Notes under the pieces: generated by a model | What the model saw: only the letters and a program-made list of their open reading frames with translations | Told to the model about the DNA's origin: nothing | Databases searched by the model: none | NCBI GenBank assembly: GCA_032622095.1 | Contig: CP136063.1 | Span: 182,319,956-182,383,955 of the forward strand | Direction of reading: 5' to 3' | Length of the DNA stretch: 64,000 bases | Source of the DNA: Siphonodentalium dalli | Lineage: Eukaryota > Mollusca > Scaphopoda > Gadilida > Siphonodentaliidae | Part shown: piece after piece, positions 34,778 through 46,493 of the stretch | Position numbering within the stretch: the stretch's first letter is position 1 | How the letters are laid out: each line of letters begins with the position of its first letter | Position numbers and translations under genes: made by a program

Positions 34778-35168
34778 CGTTTTAGATAGGTGATTTTTTT
34801 TCTTCTTCTCTTGTTTACCTGGAAGTGACCAGCACGTGTTCTCGGCAAACTAAAACATTGGATTGAAAAACTTGAGTGGAACTAGTGGAACATTAATAAA
34901 GAACGTTCCAACTATCAGTTTGTTTCAGGCAATCATATTAAAAGATTTTAGTTTAAATTAACAATATAAAAGATTTTAATTTTTTTCCTGGTGTAAATTT
35001 AACTCCAAAGATGCTCAAAAGAGTTCTGCTCCTCAATCGTTTCATTTCATATTGCAAGCGTTACGAAAATGTAAAAACCGGAAGTTGTTTGTAAACCCGG
35101 AACTTGGGGTCATGTGAGAAATCAATAAGTGAATTAATTGTAAAATTTCCACATATTTCTCAATTAAA
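34778..35168. promoter_or_regulatory. Probable bidirectional promoter of DDX56 and ATP6V0B
   Basis: The 391 bp between the divergent start codons hold both 5' UTRs and presumably both start sites. Visible candidate sites are ACCGGAAGT at 35077-35085 (ETS/GABP type), GGAAGTG at 34821-34827, CCCGGAACTTG near 35096 and an E-box CACGTG at 34833-34838. I see no TATA box at a useful distance for either gene, as expected for housekeeping promoters. Motif function is inferred from matches only. Confidence 0.7.
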
Positions 35169-35274
35169 ATGGAAGCTGCCACAGAACGACCACCAACAAA
35201 GAGCATCGGCTATTCTGCTAGACTTATATACGATGTTCTGATTGGAATCTTCATTTCTGTTCTCATCCTCATTG
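35169..35274 (+). CDS. ATP6V0B: ATP6V0B exon 1
   Basis: Start codon and 35 codons plus one base (phase 1), donor GTAAAC. Encodes the variable N-terminus and the first membrane segment ([18 protein letters not shown]). Confidence 0.95.
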
Positions 35275-38200
35275 GTAAACACCACTTTTTAGACTTCAGA
35301 GTTCAGTAGTATACTAGAAATTTAGGTCAACATGACCGATTTCCAGATTGCTGCTTCCATTACTCATAATGATAGAACTTAGAAGGTTACGCACAACGTT
35401 TATGACTGAACTACAGCCTCCATAATTGGCTACAGCAATCAGCAATGCCGAAGCCATTTGCTGAAGCAAACTGGGCAAAGGGTTGCCGTAGCCAAACAAT
35501 CTGAATTTAAGAGGCCTGGAACTACATGTACTACTACTAGCATTAGATTTTGAGCTATATCAGTATCTGTACCGTATTATGGTGTATGTTATCTGTTATA
35601 TATTTTGGAAGATCTGTTTGTTTGTGTGTGTGTAATCCATGAACTCGAAAACGGCCGACCCGATTTCGATGAAACTTGGTATGTGGGGGTATTTTCGGGT
35701 CAGGAGTAACATAGGCCTATTGATTTTCAGATCCGAGGTAAACTTTTCACGTGCCGAGGTCAAATCTGTTTTTACGCTGTGTTACGGGACTTCATTTGAG
35801 TTCGGTGCTTACAAATCGATTCGAATCAGCGCGAATAATAAAATGGCAGTCATAATAATGACACTGTGAGAATCTTTCGTGTTTCCTCTTTCCAACGATA
35901 TATAATGCATATGTATCCGTTTTAGTTATCTGCCTCAATTATCAAGAAGAAGTGGTACTATCTTCCATCAGGATAAAAACAATGCGTAACTTCTATGACG
36001 TCGTTAGAGGTCATAACGTTAGATCACGTTAACGCTTAAACGGCCGATACATTTGACTGTTTCAGACATCTTGGCGATATCTCGGGCACCGATGGTAATT
36101 TATCTTTACGTTGAAACTTGATAATTAATGAGTGTGTGTATATGAGGCGCGTTTATATACTTGAGTGGAAATCAAATCGGGTTAAACTGGCGGATTTTTA
36201 CAGACGAAATTTGTATCTCGGTATCCGCTGGGCCGATTTCCCGGTATCCGCTGGGCTGATTTCCACCATTTTTGGGGTGTTGGTGTTTGACCCCACCTGA
36301 CCTTAAAAATGGTCAATTCAAGGTCAAATCGGGTAAAACCGGATGGATTTCGACGGGTACTTTTGTTCGGGCACTGTGTTTTGGACGGGTCAAATCGTGA
36401 CCCCACTTTACCTCGGGCCCCATGTGAATGAAGAAGAATTGGGTATACAATTACAAGTGAAAGTTATCATTCTGTCGACAATGCCAATGAATCGATGATG
36501 TTAAAATATGGGTGTCACATTCAATAATAATATATATTAAAGCAAAGGATATTATACTCACCAATAATACATGTAGAATCAAGACGATTTATGAAAATTT
36601 ATTAACAGCAAGAATTATATGTTGTTGAACTTTTGGTTGTTATTTTGGTCTGACCTCTCAACTTCCGGAAACTGGTTCCTCCATTTCCCGGGTTCCGTTA
36701 TGTGTCGCTGTTCAACAATAACAAACACACCAGACTGGTACTTCCAGACAGATGAAGAAATGCCAATAGGTGGCGCCGGATTCCAATGTTTATGTTTATA
36801 TCAATTCCACACCCCATGACAGATCTGTGACGACTCGTAAGATGTTGTACTCCACATTATATTAGTATCATTGTGTGTTTAGAGTATTTCCCCTTATGCC
36901 ATAGGTGAGTATTTTGACCAGTGGTCACATGATCTCATAGAATATCGATCGAGGTTATGTACTGGTCTAATTATACATGTAGGTTTCATGGAGGTCTCCA
37001 TTTCAGGATATCCCTGACCTGTTGTAGGCAACTATATATCATTATGTTTATAAAGTTCTGAGCTGAGACTTAGTGATGAAAACATTGCATGCTCAGGTTC
37101 GATTTGATTCAAAATGATCGTGAAGATTTGATAAACTTTTGAACCCTCCTGCTGGAACTGTCTTAGTAGTGGGCTGTTTTCGCATGGGGCCAACTTCTCT
37201 GGATAACATAAATATACCATTTGGTCTAAGATAGCTCACTTACATCAGTCCTGGTACCGGTATGTTTTTATATTTCGATGACTAGAATGCAAAATCGGGC
37301 ATCAACAGGCCATCTTCTGAAGAACAGGCTTTAATGTTATTAAATGTTCCTTGACGTGCCTAACTGCCCATAGTCAATAAATTGGGATAGATACATGTAC
37401 TAGTATACAGTTGATTTCAGTTCTAGTGTTTGCAGCATAAATATAGGAAGCCAATGACTTCTTTGTACACATGGGAGGTCTAGATCTCTTGACCATGCAC
37501 TGCAGTGACAGTCATTAGATGCCTTGTATGATCACCAGAGTTAAGCATCGCTGGGCGAGGTTTCTCCTTGGATGGATGATTGGTGACCTCTACTGGGGCT
37601 GCTAACTTTCTGAGCACCTCCTTCACTTCTATCTCGTTCTATTATTCTAGAGTGCCTAATATTTAGTACTATTCGTACAGGTTAGAATAATAGTGCAGGA
37701 TGGATAATTTCCATTATTTTACTAATAGTATAGGGTATAATATTAATAATATTATGTAGGTGTAACAGTTCTCAGCCCTCGAAATTAGCCACGAATTGGG
37801 GATAAACCTAATGAATATAATTTTTTTTCCCTATTTCTTCTCTTTTGTCAGTTTGAGGTTTGTGTGACGTCTCTAATCAAATTATCTCTCAGACCCACCC
37901 ATTCCAATTGCATGTTATTTCATTTCTAGTTACTTTCTCCTGTCATTTACATTCTGAACAAAGAATTTTGAAACCATTAAATATTCCTATTCATATTTTG
38001 AGGAACATGTACCCGTTCAGCAATTGTTTCTGACAATTTGTTTTGTTTTTTCCAGGACTGTATTATGTGCTGACTGGCAGAGGAGAAAGATTTGACATTG
38101 GCTGGTATGTTCACTGAATTCTTTTATCTAGTGATTGATTTGGCTGTTTCATACTAAAAGTTAATTTGGACTGTTGATGGTAATATGGTGTGATATTGAA

Positions 38201-41200
38201 GCGATGAGGAACATAGGCTCCAAGCCATCAATGTCACACCATGTTACTGTCAATCCACTACAATAATGTATATGTTCTGCTGACAGTCCTGGTCATTCAT
38301 ATCATTCTGACATTTCTTCTGAAGAATGATCAGCAGAAAATGTCAAAATCTCCTATCGCTCTCTCGCCATAAAAAAAAGCAGGTCAGCCAGGGGCAATGA
38401 AACTGGTGTCTTGGTTTCCCCCTTATGTTCACAGCTCTAGAATTAAACAAGGGATATGTTGTGCGGCTCTTTGGCCAATCAAAGACTTGTTTCTTACTGC
38501 AGGCATAACATATGTATATATTAGCCGCATCTGCCTCTGCTGGATTTAGCACATTGAAATAAATTAACAGATTCTAATATAATCACATGGAACAAAGAAA
38601 TAATTGTCAAGTTCAATGTGATGTGTATTTAAAATAATTTGTTATCGATTGTAGGTTTCTCACAGCTACTTCGCCTTTTATGTGGGCAGAAGTCGGTGTT
38701 GGGTTAGCCATATCCATGTCTGTGTCAGGCGCTGCTTGGTAAGTTTTTATGGCTGTCAGGCCAAAGAAAATAATATTTGTGGTTGGTGTTTCCATGACAC
38801 CCATTATACCCTATTTGAAGTCCCATACCTTAAACATTCTTTTCATGGTATAAATAAAATCTTTTAAAATGTTTCATCACGCTACATTTTATATAACAAA
38901 TATACTGAAAAGTTGAAAATGTAAATATAGCTATAAAGTATTAAAAATATTATTATTTTAAGCCTATACTGACATGAACCAGCAATTTTTATTTTATTTT
39001 TTGGTCTAATTAAAGTTGAATAGGTAATTTTCACCGAGTTTTAGTGATAAAGGCACCAAGATTCAAGAAATTGAGATATTAAAAGGGTCCTCACATCAGC
39101 TCAGATTGGAACAATTCTGGAAAAGGTACAAAGGCCCTTTATTTGGACATTACAATGATGAGCTTTCTTGGTCAAGTATTGTGTCAACACAACAGATATT
39201 GAGAGCAGCAATTAATTTTTTTTAGGTCAAGAGACTAAAATTTGCATCTTTTTGGTAATAGTTGACCAAATTAAAATATTCAACCTTTCTACTGATCCAA
39301 TTGCAGCATTTCTGATAATCTGCATGACGTTGATAAGAATTTCAGAATGTTCTATAAATGCTTAGCTTACATCCATGAATCCGTGTGTCTTACAGGGGCA
39401 TACTAACAACAGGATCTAGTATCCTGGGAGGTGGTGTAAAAGCTCCAAGGATAAAAACGAAGAATCTGATCAGCATTATATTTTGTGAAGCTGTTGCTAT
39501 TTATGGTATCATTATGGCAATCGTCATTAGTAATCTAGCAGAGGTTTGTTGCTCTAATAAGTTAATTCATGTTTTTTTGTTATTCTTGTATCATACTATA
39601 GTGATAGCTTGAAGAAACTCTGCACCAAATTTTCATATATTACTGTTTGTTGAAGTCAATGCAGACAAATAGTTCACACCCAACTCACCCGACCCATCTC
39701 TGTTTCTGTTTTACATATGGAATCTTTCAACTCCAAGATCCATTTTGGGTCCTTATCACATGGATATAGTTGAATGACCCTGAGCTATTGATAGCTACAC
39801 CACAGCCTGTTCATGAGCACCAATAAGCACCTTTATACTGGATTGACTTTGTCCGTCTATCTAGCCATCTGTCTGTATGTAGGGCTTCACGGTTTTTCGG
39901 TATTTAGTCATACCGCGGTTTTGTTTTTAATACCGTGTAGTCGGTATTGGATTTCTTGAATAGTCGGTATACCGCTGCACACTATAATTTCTTTTTTAGT
40001 CAGTTTTACGATAGCAAATGTCAATAAAATACATACTCTGAGGCACTAAAGCGTGCCTGTAAGTAATGAACGAGAACGGGAATCAGCGAGAGGAAACGAG
40101 AACCAGCGAGATGAAACGAGAACCAGCGAGACGAGACGATAACCAACCAGTCGCGTAACTGCAGCAAAGTGCGAAAATCAATTATCACAAAGGCAGTGAC
40201 AACATGTTGTACGCTGATGGATGTGTGTTTATTGTCGCCTCACATGCAGCTCAAATTAGTGTACACAAAGCAATAATTTGACCATGGTCGCCATCCATAC
40301 AATTACGAAATGTAAACTATACTCTTACCATTGTTTCCGTGCTAATGTTTGTCCACCATCGAGACACCACGGATAAATACATATTGCTTGGGCCTTGGGG
40401 ACATTCTTAGTATAATCTGGACTTAAATCCCCTCATTGTACATGTATATACTTGTTTGTTTGTTGTTTTTTGCATAAGCGACGTCAGTAGTACCCCACAC
40501 ATTGTTAAGATCACAATCGACATGCATTGCGTTGTCCTCTTTTCGCGTGTCCGCGTGACACTGCATTCACATGTGAATATTGCATTTCGTACTGCATGTC
40601 CCAAAGGATCTTAACTAGCGAAATGTTTGGACATTATTCTTGACGGTATTTAGTCATACCGCGGTATGGAAATTAATACCGTAGTCGGTATTGTGAAGGT
40701 GGATACCGTGAAGCTCTATCTGTATGTCCATCCAGTCTGGCATATATCTCAGCCATGGGTTATTGTATCAGAATGAAATTTGGTTCGGATGTTCTTCATC
40801 ATGACTACTTTCAAAAGAGGGGAAAATGACATTCGCATTTTCCATTCTAATTTATTATTTTTTGTTTATCTGGAATTTTTTTTTTTTTTTTGTATCTCCA
40901 TGCAGATATCTATCTGAATGAATTTTGGTATGGATGATCGCCACCATGACTGCTTTCAAACGAGTTTCCAATGCATTTGTTTCCATTTTCTGTTCTAGGG
41001 TTATCCTTCTTTGCTTATTTAAAATTTTGGTTTTGTCCTGCCAATGTTTCAAATTGATGCTCTGGAGGTATGCCAGCACCGAGAAATATATTTTCTATGT
41101 TTTTAAGATAAGACTGATTTTAAAATTGTTGAAACTGGAATAAATTAGGTGTGACGGAGTCACAAGCTCCAGATTTAAAGATCCAACTGAGATTTGGATT

Positions 41201-44200
41201 TCCATTTATTGCTTCTGGTATTGAATTTAGTTGTATGCAGTGTGCTGCAAAAACCTATTGATTCGAATGGCTAAAGGAGTGTTCAGACGAATCCGTTGAG
41301 TACACTGCATTGGTCCATACATCGTGTTCACATGATCCATTGTTTGCGCTAAGCCGTTCACATGGGCTTGTACGTGTTATAACGCAGATCTTCTGATTAA
41401 TAATTGAGCTGATAAGTTGGATATTGGAATAAATTCAATATTGCAAATCAATCTACCTGTAATAAATTAATTGTACGATAATATCAAAGCTGTCAAATTC
41501 AAACAACTTACACTTTATTGACATAAATACAAGTCAATTTCCCTTCACTACGAAGACAGCCGCCATCTTTTATTGATTGAAAACAAGAAACATCATGGTG
41601 CTTGCCATACAAGTTACTCTTTATGTTGATTTGAAAATAGAATCTCTCCATTGTGTGCAGTAACTGATACAATGTAATAGATGCATCGCATCTGTCTGGA
41701 ACACCTTCATGTTATTGTCTATAATGCAATATCAATGCAACTTACCAAATATATGCAACGGAATCGTCTGAACGCCGCTTAGCATCCTCGAGCTCAACAG
41801 GATGACTTACAACAAGAATACTGTATACAAACATTGTGGCCAATTGTACCTTAATCAAGGGGATCATATTTTCTTACACTGCTTCTCTCGCATATCACTG
41901 ATTTCGAAGACCATTTCTTGTATCGAATAAATAACATTTATGATTTATCTGCATTCCTAATTCTGGAAAGCGATATTTTTAAGGAAATTTTCCACCGGTA
42001 AAATTACTGTAAATGCCAGACTAGTTTGTTCAAATTTGGAAGGCAACTTCATTTTCGCCTCACGGAAATCCGAAGGCGAAGTCACTGGCATCGAGGGGAG
42101 AAGTTTACTCCATCCGCCTCGCCTCCTACATGTAGCTTGGGGCCTGGAACCGCCTGCAATATTTTTTTAGGTATTCATTTGGCTGCCAGTCACTGAGAGG
42201 ACTAACTTTTTGTAGAATGATTTTCATTCATATACCGTATATTGTATGCACTATATAATGCTTGTGCATGTGCCATAATGGTGAGAAACATCCGTGATGT
42301 GTGTTCGGAGAGCATGGAAGTAATGTCATGCTCACTATCTTTCTGTCATGTAATTTTATATAATGCTGTACATAACGTCTCACTTAAGTGAATGGATAAA
42401 CAATCTCTCTATGTCATGGATCATGCAAACATTTACTGACAGCTCATTTACATAAAAGTCTATATTCTATATTTTAGGCACACTTGATCATTCAATTTGT
42501 TTTTTAGGACTTTGATCCTGACAAACTACCAAGCAATGTACTTAGGAAAAATTATATGGCAGGTATGTTATTAACCTCTTATTGACTGTACACTCGCATA
42601 TTGGTACACATATTCTCAAAATAAATGTCTTCCTCGACCTTGTTAGAACCGTCTTGTGACCGCTTTGAAAAATGACCATCAACGTGGTTCTAGTGTTAAC
42701 GCAATGTGGTCACGTTACTTCAACACGGTTGCAATGTTCCTCAACATGGTGGAAATAACCTGTCAACACAACATAATGCAACAAAAACAAAATAACTACC
42801 AAATTGATCACGCAATTGAAGTACTCCGGAGTCGGTTATTTTGAAAATTAAGAATCAATATAGAATTAAACGGATTATAGCTCTTAACTACGACCATATC
42901 TACGAATATGAATATGAGTGGTACCCAGTTATAATGGCAGTCAATGAAATGTAGTAATCATATGTGTTGTGTACGGATGAGCAAATGTCTCCCGCTAGAT
43001 TTTGTTTTCAAGAACATGACACCTTACAATACTATTTACTTTAACTTACTTCTTAATTATTTTACTTCATGTCATTACAGCCAATGCATGAGAATCGTCC
43101 ACTAAGTTAACTGTTAAGAGAGCATACCACCATCCACCCAATCCCTTCTTTATATTTCTGATTGATATTATCATGTTAACACATGAATAGTGTGTCAATA
43201 TACTTTATGACTGTATGTTTTTGTATCTTCAAGTTAATATGTAAATAATGTCATAAAAAAAAAAAATTAAATATGTATAGAATCTATACATACATGCAAT
43301 TTTATTTTTGCTTTGACAGTTACCATAAATCATGGTAAACAAATGTCTTGATGAATATAAAACAATTAAACAGTGATTTATTTTCATCATCATTTTGAAT
43401 GGAAAACTACATCACGTCTGAACAGACATTAACAGTGGGAATATAACACAATATTATTCAAACGTGAATGTAAATGAAACAAAATTAAAAGATATACTGC
43501 TAAATAGACTAACAGACAAGATATTCATAAATGCCATTGCGAACACTAGTTTAATTCATCCAACCTTTATTGTATTGTTTCGATGTTGACACTCATATTG
43601 CAGGATATATGATGTTTGGCGCTGGTCTCACTGTTGGTATATGTAACCTAGCTTGTGGAGTGTGTGTTGGAATAGTGGGGTCTGGAGCTGCCCTGGCCGA
43701 TGCACAGAATGGAAGTCTGTTTGTTAAGATCCTTATTATAGAGATCTTTGGGAGTGCTATAGGTTTATTCGGAGTCATTGTTGGAATTTTACAGGTGAGT
43801 GTCCCTGTGATATCTGAATTCTTCGTATATTAACCCTTTCATGATGGGAGCTTCCTAAAATTCTGTGAAAACCTGTGCCAATGCATTCTCTTATATATGG
43901 GAGTTTCCCATTGCGAGCCTCGCATATCTAAGAGAATACATTGGCCTAACTATATTTACCTTGACCTTGTAAGCCAGTGCATTCACTAGGCTTGCTATGA
44001 TTATTCGACTAACCTTCGACAGGTGTTATAGTTAGCCGACTTAATGCGAAGTACGTGCTCTGTCAAAATACGTATCGATGGCTCCCGGCTGAGATTTGCT
44101 TTACTTCATGCAAGTTTGCACAGTTACTGTCATGGCATGTGTGCAGTTTGCAGACACATCGGGCTTATCTGCAATACTTGAGTAGTATTTAACAGTAAGG

Positions 44201-46493
44201 GCATGTGTATAACTACATGTACATTGGGGTGAATGAGAGCATGAGTTATCCCCTTAAAACACTGACCATTGTCAGTTTATAACTGTGTTCAGAGTGGATG
44301 TAACATAGTCATCGTAATTTCGCATTTATCACCTATTTACCTGGATGTAATTCAGGGTGCATATATGCACAATTAATTGACTAACCATCAACTATAACGG
44401 TTGATTAGTCAATTCTGAAAACTAATAGTCATGGCAACCCTAGTATCCACATATCTTGTATCACACGTCTGTGATTTAGAAATTATTAATAAATGTGTTG
44501 GTCACCTGTCCTCATAAAAATAACTTTGACATAAATAATATGTACAAATATATGCCTCACTCATCACTCTGAAAAACAAATTTCATGAGAAACAAATAAA
44601 TTTGTTTATCTGGCTTCATGCTAATATATTATAATATTGAGTTTTGAATGCACATCTAAGAACTAAAGGGCCATATATAAACTTCCTAAATTCTCATTCC
44701 CTTTTCTACTTGTACATGTACATGGTAAGGTTACCGCTTCAAAACTTTGATGCATATAGTATTTAAAGCAATTAAAAGCAAATTTCAAACAGAAAGGTCA
44801 CATTTACAACAGTAAACATGTTAATAAAAATTAATGTACACTTTTTAGCTCACCTGAGACCAAGTCCCGGTGGAGCTATAGTCATCACTCCTCGTCCATC
44901 CGTCCATCTATTAGCTTTCCCTCTGTCTGTCCATCCATCAAGAATCATCCTCTCCAGAACCATAAACCTGAATGGGTTTATATTTGGTGTGGACGTTCCC
45001 TAGGTGCCCCACATTCAGACTTGTTCAAATGAAGTCACCAAATCCATTAGTTGCGAAAACAGGGCCATAAATCTATTCCTCCATAGTAAATATTCTGAAA
45101 ATGACTTCTTCTCAAGAACCTTTGAGCCGATTTAGCTTATATTTGGTACGCAGGGGCCTTGGGTGACTGGGGTTCAGATTTGTTCAAATGGGCTCGCTTG
45201 TTCAAATATGGGCATAACTATTAAAAAATAACTATTAAAAAATAATTTAAAAAAAAATTAGTTAATTTAGATTTACCTCCTTACTCAATTTAACAAAATG
45301 TCTTTTTTTTTATAAAAAACATTGAACAGTTTTGAAAAACAAAACACCCCTGTTATGAAACATTTGTACTGTACTGCACAATAATGATAATGATATTGCC
45401 AATAAGCATGCCTTATTAGCTCAACTTTACGAGCTATTGCCTGAGTTGGCATCTGTGTATCCATGTGTGCATCAACAATTTCCTTCGGCATGCCCTACAG
45501 GCCGCATCCCTTATCCGATCTTCACCAAACTTCACACGTAGCTTTAGGGTGACCTATAGATGGGAGCTATCAAATTTTTCCGAATTTCGATGAAAAACAT
45601 GGCTGCCAGCAGCCATCTTGGATTTCAAATTTGAATCCATTGGCACACCCTACAGCCTGTATTCATGGCCCGATCATTTTTTAATTTTGCAGGCATGATT
45701 GTGATAACCTGCAGATGGGAGCTATCAAATTAAAACTTTTCATTGAAAGCCATCTTGGATTTTACTCTTTGCACAACTAAGTCCTTTGGCACACCCTACA
45801 GACCACATCCCTCATCCGATCATAACCAAACTTCATATGGATCTTCGGGGTGACATCTAGATGGGAGCCTCATATTTTGATTGAAATTTGTTGACAAAAA
45901 CATGGCCACCATTGGCCATCTTGGAATTTACTCGTATGACTAAATCCTTCCGCACACCCTACAGGCCACATTTCAAAAAATCTGATCATCACCAAACTTC
46001 ATATGGATCTCCGGGTAGACTTCTAGATGGGAGCTTCCTATTTTGACAGAAGAAATTTGTTAAAAAACATGGTTGCCAACAGCCATCTTGGATTTCACAT
46101 TTGAATCCATCTGCACACCCTGGAGCCCACATTTTGCTCCACAATATAGCATGCTGTGAAACTTTACATGACTTTGAAGTTGCCAACATTGTTTTGGCTG
46201 TCAAATTATAAACTCAACATTTGGTGTGATGACCTGCTAATAGACCATGGTATCATAACTTCACCACAGTGACCTTTGTTACTGCCATGGATACCATATA
46301 TATACCGCAGTCATTATCGGGGTATCACCCCATTTTTCAAGTCTATTTCTTTGAGGATAGCAGTATACCATTTGGTTACAATCTAAATTTAAATTTTATT
46401 AATGTGTGGAACAATTTGATAATTGGCATGCACTAAAATTTCTCTTTCAATTTTTTTCAGACTTCAAATGCTAAAATGCAAGGGAATGCGTGA
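35169..46493 (+). CDS. ATP6V0B: V-type proton ATPase 21 kDa proteolipid subunit c'' (complete, 7 exons)
   Basis: Subunit c'' of the membrane V0 rotor ring, which carries protons across endomembranes. Exons 35169-35274, 38056-38104, 38655-38738, 39396-39543, 42508-42562, 43604-43794 and 46461-46493 total 666 nt, giving 221 residues and a TGA stop. Five hydrophobic segments are visible: about 18-41, 61-84, 103-126, 149-172 and 190-211. The proton-carrying glutamate is E111 in [12 protein letters not shown]; a second buried Glu (194) lies in [16 protein letters not shown]. Family blocks [28 protein letters not shown] and [11 protein letters not shown] are intact. The human protein is about 205 residues; the excess is mainly the N-terminus ([17 protein letters not shown]). 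The ATG has an AAAATGG context and faces the DDX56 start across a 391-bp promoter. Introns contain mobile elements but every splice site and phase is intact, so the gene is probably functional. Confidence 0.97.
35331..35520. repeat. Dispersed repeats at the start of ATP6V0B intron 1
   Basis: 35331-35415 repeats 16733-16805. 35414-35520 (CAATCAGCAATGCCGAAGCC, ATTTGCTGAAGCAAACTGGG, CCAAACAATCTGAATTTAAG) repeats 46914-47040. Confidence 0.75.
35584..36420 (+). mobile_element. Helitron-like copy, 3'-truncated, in ATP6V0B intron 1
   Basis: Starts with a diverged 5' end (GTTATATATTTTGGAAGATC), has CTCGAAAACGGCCGACCCGA, and from 36040 closely matches 1381-1885 (CTTGGCGATATCTCGGGCAC, CGGATGGATTTC). 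It stops before the CTAG end. Confidence 0.65.
37513..37603 (+). pseudogene. 5S rRNA-like element (5S-derived SINE or pseudogene)
   Basis: ATCACCAGAGTTAAGCATCG, CTGGGCGAGGTTTCTCCTTG and GATGGATGATTGGTGACC follow the order of the 5S rRNA internal control region (5S has GATCACCGAAGTTAAGCAAC.. and TTGGATGGGTGACC). The 3' end GGGGCTGCTAAC resembles the 5S terminus. It has an insertion in the C box and lacks a clean 5' third, so it is not a functional 5S gene. In ATP6V0B intron 1, same strand. Confidence 0.65.
38056..38104 (+). CDS. ATP6V0B: ATP6V0B exon 2
   Basis: Acceptor TTTTTCCAG, donor GTATGT. Encodes [16 protein letters not shown] and the first two bases of Trp52. Corresponds to the loop before the conserved W-F-L-T-x-T-S-P-F-M-W block. 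Confidence 0.93.
38173..38253. repeat. Hairpin in ATP6V0B intron 2
   Basis: Arms TTGATGGTAATATGGTGTGA (from 38174) and TCACACCATGTTACTGTCAA, 22 of 26 pairs by eye, loop about 28 nt. A second hairpin follows at about 38277-38342 (TTCTGCTGA..ATTC / GAATGATCAGCAGAA). Small-RNA precursor or tiny MITE. Confidence 0.5.
38655..38738 (+). CDS. ATP6V0B: ATP6V0B exon 3
   Basis: Acceptor GATTGTAG, donor GTAAGT. Encodes [20 protein letters not shown] then MSVSGAA and two bases of Trp80; second membrane segment. Confidence 0.96.
39396..39543 (+). CDS. ATP6V0B: ATP6V0B exon 4 (essential Glu)
   Basis: Acceptor GTCTTACAG, donor GTTTGT, phase 0 at the end. Encodes [20 protein letters not shown], then [17 protein letters not shown] with the proton-binding Glu111, ending at VISNLAE. 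Confidence 0.97.
39880..40718. mobile_element. 839-bp hAT-like non-autonomous transposon
   Basis: Perfect 8-bp duplication TCTGTATG at 39872-39879 and 40719-40726. Inverted ends TAGGGCTTCACGGT and TAGAGCTTCACGGT. Sub-terminal CGGTATTTAGTCATACCGCG occurs near both ends. The TAGGG-type end with 8-bp duplication is typical of hAT. In ATP6V0B intron 4, inserted into an older repeat (ATTTGGTTCGGATG text). Confidence 0.9.
41144..42480. other. ATP6V0B intron 4, no element recognised
   Basis: AT-rich intron sequence with moderate complexity; no exon, RNA gene or clear repeat boundary seen. Confidence 0.5.
42508..42562 (+). CDS. ATP6V0B: ATP6V0B exon 5
   Basis: Acceptor GTTTTTTAG, donor GTATGT, phase 1. 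Encodes the luminal/cytosolic loop [18 protein letters not shown]. Short (55 nt) and the least conserved internal exon, but both phases fit its neighbours exactly. Confidence 0.92.
43604..43794 (+). CDS. ATP6V0B: ATP6V0B exon 6
   Basis: Acceptor CATATTGCAG, donor GTGAGT, phase 0 at the end. Encodes [20 protein letters not shown], then [16 protein letters not shown] and [16 protein letters not shown]; membrane segments four and five. Confidence 0.97.
43834..43986. mobile_element. TTAA MITE, piggyBac-like (truncated copy)
   Basis: TTAA at 43830-43833, then CCCTTTCATGATGGGAGCTT and the first stem-loop of the family; interrupted at 43986 by the next element. Confidence 0.7.
43987..44442. mobile_element. 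456-bp hAT-like element in ATP6V0B intron 6
   Basis: Ends TAGGCTTGCTATGA and (reversed) TAGGGTTGCCATGACTATTA; inner GACTAACC / GGTTGATTAGTC also pair. Flanks GCATTCAC and GTATCCAC are an imperfect 8-bp duplication (6 of 8). It is inserted in the piggyBac-like MITE to its left. Confidence 0.7.
44845..45205. repeat. Dispersed repeat, reversed copy of the 15440-15870 family
   Basis: Starts AGCTCACCTGAGACCAAGTC, then CCATCCGTCCATC and two diverged units with GAATGGGTTTATATTTGGTG / GACTTCTTCTCAAGAACC. Confidence 0.75.
45415..46250. repeat. Diverged tandem array of about 150-170 bp units
   Basis: Units share CACACCCTACAG, CCAAACTTCATATGGATCT, CTAGATGGGAGC and GCCATCTTGGATTT; recognisable starts near 45520, 45676, 45818 and 45986. 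In ATP6V0B intron 6. Confidence 0.75.
46461..46493 (+). CDS. ATP6V0B: ATP6V0B exon 7 and stop
   Basis: Polypyrimidine tract and acceptor TTTTTTTCAG, then [10 protein letters not shown] and TGA at 46491-46493. The family C-terminus is similarly short and begins Q-T-S, as here across the exon 6/7 junction. Confidence 0.93.
   Translation, partial: TSNAKMQGNA

Noticed and set aside
37513-37603. Functional 5S rRNA gene
   Set aside because: Missing 5' third and an insertion inside the C box; no clean T-run terminator.
43593-43778. 61-codon minus-strand frame
   Set aside because: Exact antisense shadow of ATP6V0B exon 6.
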